Shown: piece after piece, positions 54,716 through 64,000 of the stretch
Numbering within the stretch: position 1 is the stretch's first letter
Layout of the letters: every line of letters begins with the position of its first letter
NCBI GenBank assembly: GCA_024291935.2
Contig: CM044307.1
Location: 98,523,461 to 98,587,460, forward strand
Length of the DNA stretch: 64,000 nucleotides
From: Okapia johnstoni
Taxonomy: Eukaryota > Chordata > Mammalia > Artiodactyla > Giraffidae
Direction of reading: 5' to 3'
The notes under the pieces: generated by a model
Databases searched by the model: none
What the model was told of the DNA's origin: nothing
Seen by the model: the letters and a program-made list of their open reading frames with translations, nothing else
Position numbers and translations under genes: made by a program

Positions 54716-55289
54716 ATTTTCTTTTCTCAATGCATGACTAGGACTTTGGGTACAATATTTAATAGACATAACATTAGCAGGTATTATGTGCTATTCCTGA
54801 GCAAATGGAAAATCTTTAGCTTTTCATCCATAAAGTATGTGTTTGCTGTAGATATTTTATGAATATACTTTATCAGATAAAGGATGATTATGAAAATCCC
54901 TTTTTCGTCCTCATTTGCTAAGATATTTTTGCTTTTTTTGATCATGAATCAATGTTAAATATGTCAAATTATATTTCTGTACCAATAGAGATGAGCACAT
55001 CATTTTTCTTCTTTGTTGTGTTGATATGGTGAATTACACTGATGGATTTTTAAATCTTAAACCAGTCTTTTATTCCCAGGGTGATACCAACTTGAAATTG
55101 ATGTATGATTCATTTTATACTTTACTGGATTCAGCTTGCTAGTGTTCCTTTAGGACTTTTGCTTCTGTGTCCATCAATGAGATTGGCTTGTAATTTTTTT
55201 GGATTTGAATAAGCATCTTTGGTTTGCTTTACAAATTCTGTGATCTTCCCGTATCTAAAGTGCTTCTCTTATGGGATTTGCTGTCTTAG

Positions 55290-55735
55290 TGATATCGTCA
55301 TCTATTCTCATGATGATGTTCACACATGGATGATATTCATGGATGTTCACACATCCATTCTCATGTCCAATCAGTTACCAGTCCTGTTAGCTCCACCTAT
55401 GTACCGTAGCATTCACTTTTGTCATCTTTTCCCATCTGTCAGCTCCTACACTTGTTCAGAATGCTGTTGTGTCTTTGATTGTTCTAATGATCCCTATAAA
55501 GTTTCTGTGCCACAAGTTTTGTTCTTTTTCATCCATTTTTCATACTTTAATTAGATGGACTTTTAAAATTAAAAAAAAAATTCTTTTTTGTTACATTCTT
55601 TCTTTAAAAATGTCAGTGGCTTCTCATTGAATTTCTTTGAATTCCTCAGATAGGCTATGTTTTCTTCCATGTCCAAGTCTTTGCCTGTGCGGTTTCCTTT
55701 GCTGGTAACGTTCACATAGTACAGAAACTTTGTAC
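55290..55735 (+). mobile_element. L2 LINE fragment
   Basis: Plus L2 order: 'ttctcatgtccaatcagtta', 'ccagtcctgttagctccacc', 'cttgttcagaatgctgttgt', 'aatgtcagtggcttctcatt', 'gataggctatgttttcttcc', 'tgtccaagtctttgcctgtg', 'cggtttcctttgctggtaac'. These follow L2 from the end of the ORF into the 3' block (for example 'gcctttgcccatgctgttccctctgcctggaa'). Strongly diverged. Confidence 0.68.
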
Positions 55736-56009
55736 GTTGTATATAGTAAAAATACCTATGCTGCAGAGCAGAGGAGTTGTAGAAGGAGCAACGGCTGGCC
55801 AAAGAATGACTAGTCAGGAAACAGTCCAGGAGCTTATTTTTCAAACATTATCTGTCTACTTTATCATATATTTTATGCTTGGCTTGGCATGTTTAGTGGT
55901 ACCTAGAGGTGAGTTCTTGAAGGGAACATATCATGTTCGACTCTTGTGCTCATTTCTGGATAGAACAGTTTATGGGTCATGTCAAAAGTAAAGCCTTTTA
56001 AGTAAATAA

Positions 56010-56320
56010 CCAGGGTGGTGAGGAACGGTTGAAGGCACAAGGCATAGTTAACCCTGCTAAAGTGATACTTGAAGAACTGTCAGATGAAAAGGGAAATTTA
56101 AAAGATTTTGTGTACATTGATGACTACAAGGATATGAATAATTACAATGTACAGACACATTCAGGAATGCAGACTTCATTTCCAAATTAGGAAGAACAAT
56201 CTAAAGCCTGGAAATACCCCAATCTGGAAAGAACTGCCTCCTGCGACATTAAGTTTCCTCCTGTTTGATGTATTCATGCAGTGGTTGGTCAATTATGTAA
56301 ATGGAATTTATATGTTAGAG
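56010..56320 (-). mobile_element. CR1/L3 LINE fragment
   Basis: Reversed CR1-type 3' block: 'ggtggtgaggaacggttgaa', 'aaggcatagttaaccctgct', 'gcagacttcatttccaaatt', 'aggaagaacaatctaaagcc', 'gaaagaactgcctcctgcga'. These match the L3/CR1 order 'gaggaacggttgaaggaactggg ... ttaggaagaactttctaa ... gggctgcctc'. Very old. Confidence 0.6.
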
Positions 56321-56656
56321 CAGTGGTTCCAAAACTCAGGCCATATCTCAGACTAGTTAAATCACAGTCTCTGGGGATGAGACACAAGAATCAGTTGTTT
56401 CTGAAGCTTCCCACATAATTCCAAAATGCAGAAAAAAGTTTGGAAAGTGCCCTGCATTAAAGGGAGGTTTCAAATCTTGAGTGGTTTTCTTGCATCAGCA
56501 GGGTTTAGAAAAGATGGAAAAACAATAAAAGCCAGAGTGTTTGTGAGCACTACCCTGTAGCTTCTGAATTGGCAGGGTGGGGTGGACCCCAAGAATCTAT
56601 GTGATTAAGATTATTACCAGTTGATTCACTTTTCTGGCTGGGTTTGGAAACCGCTG
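56321..56656 (+). mobile_element. hAT-Charlie-like DNA element with inverted ends
   Basis: Left end 'cagtggttccaaaactcagg' and right end 'gctgggtttggaaaccgctg', whose reverse complement starts cagcggtttccaaac, form terminal inverted repeats of about 16 bp. The interior has 'gaagcttcccacataattcc' and 'gggtggggtggaccccaaga', typical of the MER5/MER20/MER58 group. The 8-bp flanks match only loosely. Non-autonomous. Confidence 0.68.
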
Positions 56657-59220
56657 GATTATAAGGAGAGTGCCTTGTGTGTTCATTATCTAACAAGGCA
56701 CTTAATAAACTCATTTATGGTATCCTTGTGGACAATAAAATGCATAATATGAATTGAGACAACTGTGTCTGGGACAAAGAATATGTTTTGGATTCAAAGG
56801 TATCTGAACTGAAATTCTAGTCCTGTTACACTTATTTAACTAGACTTACAAAATTTACTTACCCTCTCAATCTCCTCATTGTAAAATTGAATAATAATAT
56901 CCATTTTATAGATTCATTTGAAAGTTTAAATAAAGTTGTTTATGAAAAGTGTCAGTCTTGTATAATGTCTAGTTATACCACCAGGCTCTTTTCTAAATTG
57001 TAGCTCTATGAATGGTGAAATTAATGAGTGGGATGATAGAGCATATACACATTTGGTGAATGTGTGTGTGTTCTTGATTGATTTTTTTTGCTTCAGTATA
57101 CTGTCAATCCCTGGTTTTAATATTCTATTTTAGTTCGGGTATTATAATTGGTATTTTGAAGGCCCTAAGGTTAAAGAATAATGCCGTTTATTTCCATTCC
57201 TATTATGTGAAATATAATCCATGCCTACAGTTTTTTTCTAAATTGGACATTTTAGATACAAATTTTTCATTAATTGTACTATAAATGATGGGCTGGAATT
57301 AACTGTGTGCTTTTTTTTTTTTATTATTATAGGCTTACAGGAACTGTAATTATTTATTAAAATGGAAAACTGTGAAGAAAGAAAAAGATAGCAGCTGCAG
57401 TTAAAATTCCTGAATGAATATTTTGCTTTTGAGAAGTCTGCATTTAAAAACGATATGTTGATTTGGAAAGTTCCAGGAGTCAATTACAAAATTCACTTTT
57501 TTCCATTCAATCAATGGATTTTTTAATCATTCCTTGGAGCTGATGAAATTCAGAGATGGTGCGTGATGGGAAGTGTTTTCCTAGTGATTGCATCTTGGAT
57601 TAGCTTGCTGCTTTTTTGAAGATATTCTATTGTGAAGGGCAAGAACCTAATGTGATGGATTTATCTTCAGAGATGAGCAGACATGGGAAGAATCCAGTGA
57701 GTCACAAGCTAGAAGATCAGAAAAAGGTAATACAGATACATTTCCTTTTGCTTGGTCACTTTTTTTTTTTTTTTGCTTACACAGAAGATTGTAAATTGAA
57801 AATGAATATGCTCTGAGAAATAACATGCTATTTCATGAAAATTAATCCTGCCATGTAGCCAAGTGTTGCTCTGGGCCTGGATTTCATGATCAGTTAGTGG
57901 TTTAGTTTCTAAAGTCTTCTGAATTCATCCATCCGATGGGTTTGTAAAGGATTCTACTATGTTTGCTCACCCTTGACTTGATTCTGTTAATAGTAACATG
58001 CTGGTCTGACTGCACGTGAACAGTTTTCTGCGATCCAGATGAAGTGTGAGTCATGGGGCATCTCTGGAGTAATGGAGCAAGACAGAGTTCTCCTAAAAGA
58101 GAACAACTGCTTTGCTGCTATTGCTGCTCAGAGGCTTAGTTGGCATTTGAAATTCTCTGATTTCACGTTCTTGGGGCACATCAACCTCTTAGTTTTCCAC
58201 CTAGCCTAGAAAGAGAGTCATGAGCCAACTGTGAGCTATGGTTTACCTCTTCATGTGTGATGTCCAAGCAACTAATGGAAAATATCAAGAAAAGACTGTG
58301 CTAATATTTTTTTTAAATGGGCTTAGAGAGCTTCTGAGAGGGAAGTTGGGAATTGAATACTGAGGGTTGCATTTCAACCTCATTTTTCTACCTTTTGAGG
58401 AACTCTTACCTGCTAAACTGTTGTGAGACCTATCTAGAGAGCACTTATCAGAAGGGTCAGGGATGGTCCCCAGGAGAGAAAGCCTACTCATAATGAAATA
58501 CATTGTCTTTTGTGGTGCCTTTCACTGAATCCATTAGTACAGGAGAGGCATGTGGGGACCCAGGGGCTAAGCACTAAAGCAAGGAATAATGAGGTAATAG
58601 AAAGATTTTTAGTTAGAGCTGCATCTCAGGGACGTGATTAAGGTTAGTTTTTACATCTGTCTCGGAAATTATTTACTACTTGCTTTGTACTCCCAGAATA
58701 CAACTAGCTCTTTCACAGTTGTAGAGGTAAGAAATTTAGAAGAAGCCAAGAAGAGTCAATAGCTTATTAATTTGTTCTGATTTTGTGACCATTACCACTA
58801 GAATGGGGGCTACAGGGATCCTTTTGCATCAATTTGGGCAGAAATGGATGGGTTATTTGTGCCCAGTTTGGGTCCTTCATGGAGTCTATTTTCAGTATAA
58901 GTAAGTCTTGGAAAACACTAACTATTGTAAAGTCCATAGTGGCTGGAATCTGTTTTCAATTCATTGTGGATATAAATTTCTGCACAAAAAGTGTGTTACC
59001 AAGAATGCTGTTGGTGTTTTAAATGGTCGGCATTTTTTTCCTTGCTGTTTAGCAGTAAGGGTGTTAATCTGAAAAAGTTGGCAAAGTAATTGTCTGTCTA
59101 AAGCATGCTCTTCAATTTCTTAACTACAAAGGAACCATTTAATCTGTTTCCTCTATCCACATTTCTAAAAATGTCCATCACACTGATGATAAAATTTTGC
59201 CTACTGTATTGGATTAGTGA
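56657..59220. other. Mostly unassigned DNA, with a MIR-like piece and poly-T runs
   Basis: 56790-56985 ('tctcaatctcctcattgtaa', 'aattgaataataatatccat', 'gtgtcagtcttgtataatgt') looks like a diverged plus MIR. Poly-T runs occur near 57311-57322 and 57761-57774. The rest, about 2.2 kb, shows no repeat or coding sequence that I can name. Confidence 0.5.
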
Positions 59221-59269
59221 GGAATGTGAATGACAACTACCGCCTGCCACGTCAATAGACAAAGGATGT

Positions 59270-59675
59270 TGCAGCTGCCAAACCACCTGCCACTACAGCA
59301 ACCCCTGATGGTGTGTACCCTGTGGAGACTCAGGATGCAGAAGCACAGGATACTGGCCCCAGATAGCTGAGCTGCGTATCAAAGAAATGAGTCCAGTGAG
59401 CCAAGACTCTTGCATCTTCCCATATATAGAAAAGCACTAAATTCCTTAACTTCAGTATTTGGTTTTCTTTAATTAATGATAGTTTTCAGATGTTATGACT
59501 ACCTGTTCTTTGTTGCAAAAACTCTTTCATATCCTGACTTCTCCCGTAGCTCTTTGGAGCAGTCACTCAGAGCTAACAGAGAGGGTGTGTCCCGGGCTTA
59601 AGTCTTCAGTTTTGTCTGCCCGAATAAAACGTAAGTCTCAACTTTTAGGTTTTGCATTATTTTTCATCTGACTGG
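59270..59675 (+). mobile_element. Probable solo ERV LTR
   Basis: Plus-strand LTR layout: U3-like 5' half, TATA motif 'catatatagaaaag' at 59421-59434, then 'ctttggagcagtcactcaga', a 'cccgggcttaagtcttcagt' block, poly(A) signal AATAAA at 59623-59628 and a short U5-like 'aagtctcaacttttaggttt' with 'gcattatttttcatctgac' at the end. TATA to poly(A) distance is about 200 bases. The order resembles bovine class II-type LTRs. No internal retroviral genes or second LTR are present. Start and end are approximate and no target duplication was confirmed. Confidence 0.6.
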
Positions 59676-59775
59676 AGGAAAATGAGTTCAATTCAGTTCA
59701 GTCGCTCAGTCATGTCCAACTCTTTGCAGCCCCATGGACTGCAACATGCCAGGCTTCCCTGACCATCACCAACTC

Positions 59776-61490
59776 CTAGAGCTTGCTCAAACTCATGTCA
59801 ATCTTGTTGGTGATGCCATCCAACCATCTCATCCTCTGTCGTCCCCTTCTCCTCCTGTCTTCAATCTTTCCCAGCATCAGGGTCTTTTTCAATGAGTCAA
59901 TTCTTTGCATGAGGTGACCAAAGTACTGGAGGTTCAGCTTCAGCATCAGTCCTTCCAATGAATATTCAGGACTGATTTCTTTTAGATTGGGCTGGTTGGA
60001 TCTCCTTGCAGTCCAAGGGACTCTCAAGAGTCTTCTCCAACACCACAATTCAAAAGCATCAATTCTTAAGTGCTCAGCTTTCTTTACAGTCCAACTCTCA
60101 CATCCATACATGTCTACTGGAAAAACCATAGCTTTGATTAGATGGACCTTTGTTGGTAAAGTAATGTATCTGCTTTTAAATATGCTGTCGAGGTTGATCA
60201 TAGCTATTCTTCCAAGGAGCAAGTGTCTCTTAATTTCATGGCTGCAGTCACCATGTGCACTGATTTTGGAGCCCAAGAAAATAAAGTCTGTCACTGTTTC
60301 CATTGTTTCCCCACCTATTTGCCATGAAGTGATGGGACCAGATGCGTGATCTATTAGTTTTCTGAATGTTGAGTTTTAAGCCATCTTTTTCCCTCTCCTT
60401 TTTTCACTTTCATCAAGAGGCTCTTTAGTTCTTCTTCCCTTTCAGCCATAAGGGTGGTGTCATCTGTGTATCTGTGGTTATTGATATTTCTCCCAGCAAT
60501 CTTGATTTCAGCTTGTGCTTCATCCAGCCTGGCATTTCACATGATGTACTCTGCATATAAGTTAAATAAACAGGGTGACAATATGCAACCTTGGTGGACT
60601 CCTTTCCCAATTTGGAACAAATCTATTGTTCCATGTGCAGTTCTAACTGTTGACTTTTGACCTGCACACAGATTTCTCAGGAGGCAGGTCAGGTGGTCTG
60701 GTATTCCCATCCCTTTCAGAATTTTCCATAGTTTGTTGTGATCCACAGAGTCAAGTTCTTTGGCATAGTCAGTAAAGCAAAAGTAGAGGTTTTTCTGGAA
60801 CTTGCTTGCTTTTTGGATAATCCAGCAGATGTTGGCAATTTGATCTCTGGTTCCTCTGCCTTTTCTAAAACCACCTTGAACATCTGGAAGTTCACAGTTC
60901 ATGTACTATTGAAGCCTGGCTTGCAGAATTTTGAGCATTACTTTACTAGCATCTGAGATGGGTGCAATTGTGCAGTAGTTTAAGCATTCTTTGGCATTGC
61001 CTTTCTTTGGGATTGGAATGAAAACTGACCTTTTCCAGTCCTGTGGCCACTGCTGAGTTTTCCAAGTTTGCTGACATCTTGAGTGCAGCACTTTCATAAC
61101 ATCTCCTTTGAGGATTTGAAATAGCTCAACTGGAATTCCATCACCTCCACTAGCTTTATTTGTAGTGATGCTTCCTACGGCCCAGTTGACTTCGTATTTC
61201 AGGTTGTCTGACTCTAGCTGTTTTATCACATTGTCATGGTTATCTGGGTCATGAAGATCTTTTTTGTATAGTTCTTCTGTGTTTTCTTGCTTTCTGCTTC
61301 TGTTAGGTCCATACCATTTCTGTCCTTTATTGTGCTCATCTTTGCATGAAAGGTTCCCTTGGTATCTCTAATTTTCTTGAAGAGATCTCTAGTCTTTCCT
61401 GTTCTATTGTTTTCCTCTACTTCTTTCCATTGATTGCTAAGGAAGGCTTTCTTATCTCTCCTTGCTGTTCTTTGGAACTCTGCATTCAAA
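59776..61490 (-). pseudogene. BovB reverse transcriptase remnant (frame-broken)
   Basis: Spread over several minus frames, N- to C-terminal from right to left: 'KRSVFIPIPKKGNAKECLNY', 'DVQGGFRKGRGTRDQIANIC', 'DYAKELDSVDHNKLWKILKG', 'GVHQGCILSPCLFNLYAEYI', YTDD at 60459-60470 (family norm YADD), then 'VTDFIFLGSKISAHGDCSHE' and 'YGCESWTVKKAEHLRIDAFE'. The first catalytic aspartate region reads ELD instead of the usual AFD. Frame changes near 60905, 61228 and between 60303 and 60537 make it inactive. Confidence 0.92.
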
Positions 61491-61828
61491 TGGGTATACT
61501 TTTCCTTTTTTCTCTTGCCTTCGCTTCTCTTCTTTTCTCATCTATTTGTAAGGCCTCGTCAGACAACCATTTTGCCTTTTTGCATTTCTTTTTCTTGGGG
61601 ATGGTCTTGATCGCTGCCTCCTCTACAATGTCAAGAACCTCTGTCCATAGTTCTTCAGGCACTCTATCAGATCTAATCCCTTGAGTCTATTTGTCACTTC
61701 CTCTGTATAATTGTAAGGGATTTGATTTAGGTCGTACCTGAATGATCTAGTGGTTTTCCGTACTTTCTTCAATTTAAGTCTGAATTTGGCAATAAAGAGT
61801 TCATCATCTGAGCCACAGTCCGCTCCCA

Positions 61829-62575
61829 GAGGCAGAAAGTCAGGCTTGTGACAGCCAGAGCTGGAAGGCAAAGGGCTACAACCCTAGCCCCAGAGACGGC
61901 ACCTTCCACCAAACTCTGAGCAGGCTCCCGGCTGCTAACCATGTCTTCCTGAGATCCTGGATGGTTGACATTTGCCAGAAGGGTTGCAGCCTGAGACCGG
62001 CTCCCCAGAGGAGACATATGGCACACCTGAGACGCAGCTCTTGCGGGGCACCTGGGAAACTGAGCGGCTGGGACTGGGGAGGTGATTAAGATGCACAGTC
62101 AACCCAGGACAGTGTGTTCACCAAGCAGTTCGCCTGAGCTGCTCAGACCTGGGAAGGGCACAGAATGCATACCCAACCCATGGAGACTGAGGCAGAACTG
62201 TGTCTGAGTGTCCTCTGTGGATGTACGGGTCATCAGTGGCCTGCCGCAGGGGCTCTGGGTGCAGCAGACCTGGGCATGGCATAAGCCCTGTTGGAGGAGG
62301 TCACCATTAACCCCACCAGAGAACCACCAGAATTACACAGGGCTGGGGAAACAGACTCTTGGAGGACATAAACAAAAGCTTGTACATGCCAGGACCCAGG
62401 AGAAAGGAGCAGTGACCCCACAAGAGACTGACCCAGACTTGCCTGTGAGTGTCCAGGAATCTCTGGCTGAGGCATGGGTCGGCAGTGCCTGCTGCAGGGC
62501 TGGGGCACTGAGTGCAGCAGTGCATGCACTGGACCTTCTGAAGGAGGTCGCCGTTATCTTCATTACATCCACATT
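61829..62575 (+). mobile_element. BovB 5' UTR segment (inverted half)
   Basis: GC-rich non-coding leader matching the BovB 5' region ('aggacccaggagaaaggagc', 'agtgaccccacaagagactg', 'gaggtcgccgttatcttcat'). Frames of up to 132 codons on either strand (for example 62208-62606 plus, 62233-62529 minus) are by-products of its composition. Full 5' leaders are uncommon among the truncated BovB copies here. Confidence 0.8.
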
Positions 62576-63030
62576 ACACCTACTCCTGTGGGCAAGAATC
62601 CCTTAGAAGAAATGGAGTAGCCATCATAGTCAACAAAAGAGTCCAAAATGCAGTACTTGGTTGCAATCTTAAAAACGACAGAATGATCTCTGTTTCTTTC
62701 CAAGGCAAACCATTCAATATCCAAATAATTGGATAGTGATGGTAATCCAAGCCTGTGCCACAACCAGTAATGCTGAAGAAGCTGAAACTGAACAGTTCTA
62801 TGAAGACCTACAAGACCTTATAGAACTAACACCCAAAAAAGATGTCCTCTTCATTATAGGGGACTAGAATGTAAAAGTAGGAAGTCAAGAGATATCTGGA
62901 GTAACAGGCAAATTTGGCCTTGGGGTACAAAATGGAGCAGGTCAAAGGCTAATAGAATTTTGCCAAGAGAATACACTGGCCATAACAAAAACCCTCTTCC
63001 AACAACACAAGAGAAGACTCTACACATGGA
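62576..63030 (+). pseudogene. BovB apurinic/apyrimidinic-type endonuclease remnant
   Basis: Plus-strand endonuclease region: 'agaagaaatggagtagccat', 'cttaaaaacgacagaatgat', 'ctatgaagacctacaagacc', 'gtcaagagatatctggagta'. At 62865-62867 a TAG replaces the tryptophan codon of the conserved GDWN motif. Near 62720 an 18-base insertion-like stretch ('caaataattggatagtga') disrupts another conserved block. The domain's N-terminal half is deleted, so it is inactive. Confidence 0.9.
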
Positions 63031-64000
63031 AAGTGGGTTAGGTAAGCAATTAATGCTACAGAGTTCTGATTTTTGATAGCAGCCCTGCTTTTCTGGCAGG
63101 CAAAGTACTGCTGCATGTGTTATTCTTTCATTTCCTGAATAAAAGATATTTTTGCAAACACAGAAGGGAGTGCAAACTAAAGAATGGAATGAATTGCAAT
63201 GGGATGTATTTTAAAAGTCATTTGAAAATTTCTTTGAGTGGAACTTTAAACAGTGGTCTGTAGTGGTACTTAGTTGCCCAGGCCAATTCACAGAGGACAG
63301 TTTAGCATGTAGAGAATAGTAATAGAATTTGGACAAATTATGGGGATGCCTGATTTTGTGGGAAAAAACATAAAAGAACAGCTTGGTGTTGTGTTGTAAG
63401 AGAATCCTTATTACCTTACCTTCTAGTTGGCAGGGAGATGTGGGAGGAATGAACCTTTTCATTAAGCAGTGTCAATGTGCAGAACAGGGTTCTAGAGATA
63501 TCCTGGCTGCCCAATTGGTGTAGGCATTTGCAGTGAATAAGTCAGGAAATCAGGTGTTGATTGATCAGTGCATAAGATTGAAATCTGTTAAGTGTCAGCA
63601 GGAATACCTATTCTAATGACAGTTTTGTGAGTTTGTATTAAGGAGAAAAATGAAATGTTGTATCATAAATCTTCATCAATTAAGCTCTGGACACAGCTCT
63701 GACACCACACAATTGCCAGCAGAGATTATAAGATCATTCATGTAATTATTCTAAGTGTGTGTAGTCCTTTGAGATGAATTCATTAAACAGGAACAATGTA
63801 TCACAGAAGTGGAATAAAATTCATTAATTCTAACTCACAACTTGAAAATCCAGTGGTGAAACTTTTTTTTGGTATTACTGAAAAATGCGAGCTTTTCACA
63901 GTTTGACACATGGTAGACATTGAAAGCAAGATGCATTGAGCTGGCTTGAGTCTAGGTTCTTATTCTGAACTCCGAACAACCAATTTCTTGTTTAGTGTAT
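63031..64000. other. Unassigned DNA to the window edge
   Basis: No named repeat, RNA gene or convincing coding sequence. The 83-codon minus frame (63211-63462) has no known domain. Confidence 0.55.

Larger units (their letters stand above)
52990..55230 (-). mobile_element. Old L1 ORF2/3' region, interrupted by BovB tail
   Basis: Reverse old L1. 3' UTR-like part at 52990-53500 ('aacaactaatctgtttttca'), then ORF2 region: 'agatcacaaagatattttcc', 'ttgatccaggactctttatt', 'ttgtgacaccattaaatagt', 'gttgatatggtgaattacac', 'atgagattggcttgtaattt'. Frames are lost. Also contains a CT-rich patch at 54656-54715. A BovB 3' tail interrupts at 53506-53740. Confidence 0.75.
59694..63030. mobile_element. BovB LINE, twin-primed: 5' half inverted
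   Basis: 59694-61828 is BovB in minus orientation from its 3' end ('ttcagttcagtcgctcagtc') through the reverse transcriptase to 'gagccacagtccgctccc'. 61829-63030 is the 5' part in plus orientation: 5' UTR ('aggacccaggagaaaggagc', 'tgcagcagtgcatgcactgg') then endonuclease sequence to 'gaagactctacacatgga'. The two inner coding edges are neighbours in BovB with only about 100 bases lost. The inverted half also lacks about 0.8 kb between 5' UTR and endonuclease (jump near 62575). No clear target-site duplication was found. Confidence 0.92.

Noticed and set aside
62208..62606. 132-codon plus frame and 98-codon minus frame in GC-rich DNA
   Set aside because: They fall in the BovB 5' leader, which is non-coding in the element.
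1..64000. A previously undescribed gene system
   Set aside because: I searched both strands for clusters of intact frames, conserved domains, RNA structure and array-like repeats. Only retroelement remnants and one weak signal-peptide-like frame were found. Nothing in the sequence supports a novel multi-gene system.

Overview
The window is nuclear DNA of a ruminant, most likely a bovid. The evidence is the repeat families: RTE-type BovB LINEs, Bov-tA and Bov-A2 SINEs (tRNA-Glu head joined to a BovB tail), the cetartiodactyl CHR-1 and CHR-2 tRNA-derived SINEs, and L1 copies, together with older mammalian layers (MIR, L2, CR1/L3, MLT1 LTR, Tigger and hAT-Charlie elements). The species cannot be fixed by eye. 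I found no convincing functional protein-coding gene, no rRNA or functional tRNA gene, no CRISPR array and no operon structure. The stretch reads as intergenic or deep-intronic DNA, AT-rich with local GC islands made by SINEs.

Layout. 1-9.7 kb: unassigned DNA, a MIR split by a very CpG-rich CHR-1 SINE, several Bov-tA SINEs, a long L2 in minus orientation (3.9-5.8 kb) and another in plus orientation (7.0-8.2 kb) broken by two SINEs. 9.7-20 kb: L1 fragments of several ages, including a twin-primed (5'-inverted) L1 at 17.35-18.69 kb with a 16-bp target-site duplication, followed by a plus-strand L1 hit by two SINEs. 20-25 kb: an LTR-like piece, SINEs, and a three-layer nest in which a BovB sits in a CHR-2 that sits in an MLT1 LTR. 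25-37 kb: mostly unassigned, with a CHR-1, a MIR, short L1/BovB/SINE pieces, and a small TATA-preceded minus-strand reading frame near 29.2-29.5 kb that resembles a signal-peptide exon with a possible 1-base frameshift. 37-50 kb: old L1, Bov-A2, CHR-2 and BovB copies and two Tigger-like MITEs in the same orientation 1.3 kb apart. 51-57 kb: a 1.1-kb BovB ending in a small minisatellite, an old L1 interrupted by a BovB tail, then L2, CR1/L3 and a hAT element. 59-63 kb: a probable solo ERV LTR with TATA and poly(A) signals beside a 3.3-kb BovB whose 5' half, including 5' UTR and endonuclease region, is inverted.

The reading frames do not work together as a system. Nearly all are decayed reverse transcriptase or endonuclease pieces of BovB and L1, or chance frames inside SINEs. 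The value of the window is its record of retrotransposition: datable nests, target-site duplications, two independent twin-priming events, and a few unexplained short patterns (a 33-bp direct repeat, a 20-bp palindrome, the signal-peptide-like frame). Family names come from recognition of consensus-like sequence, not from a database search, and boundaries are accurate to roughly 5-30 bases unless a target-site duplication fixes them.
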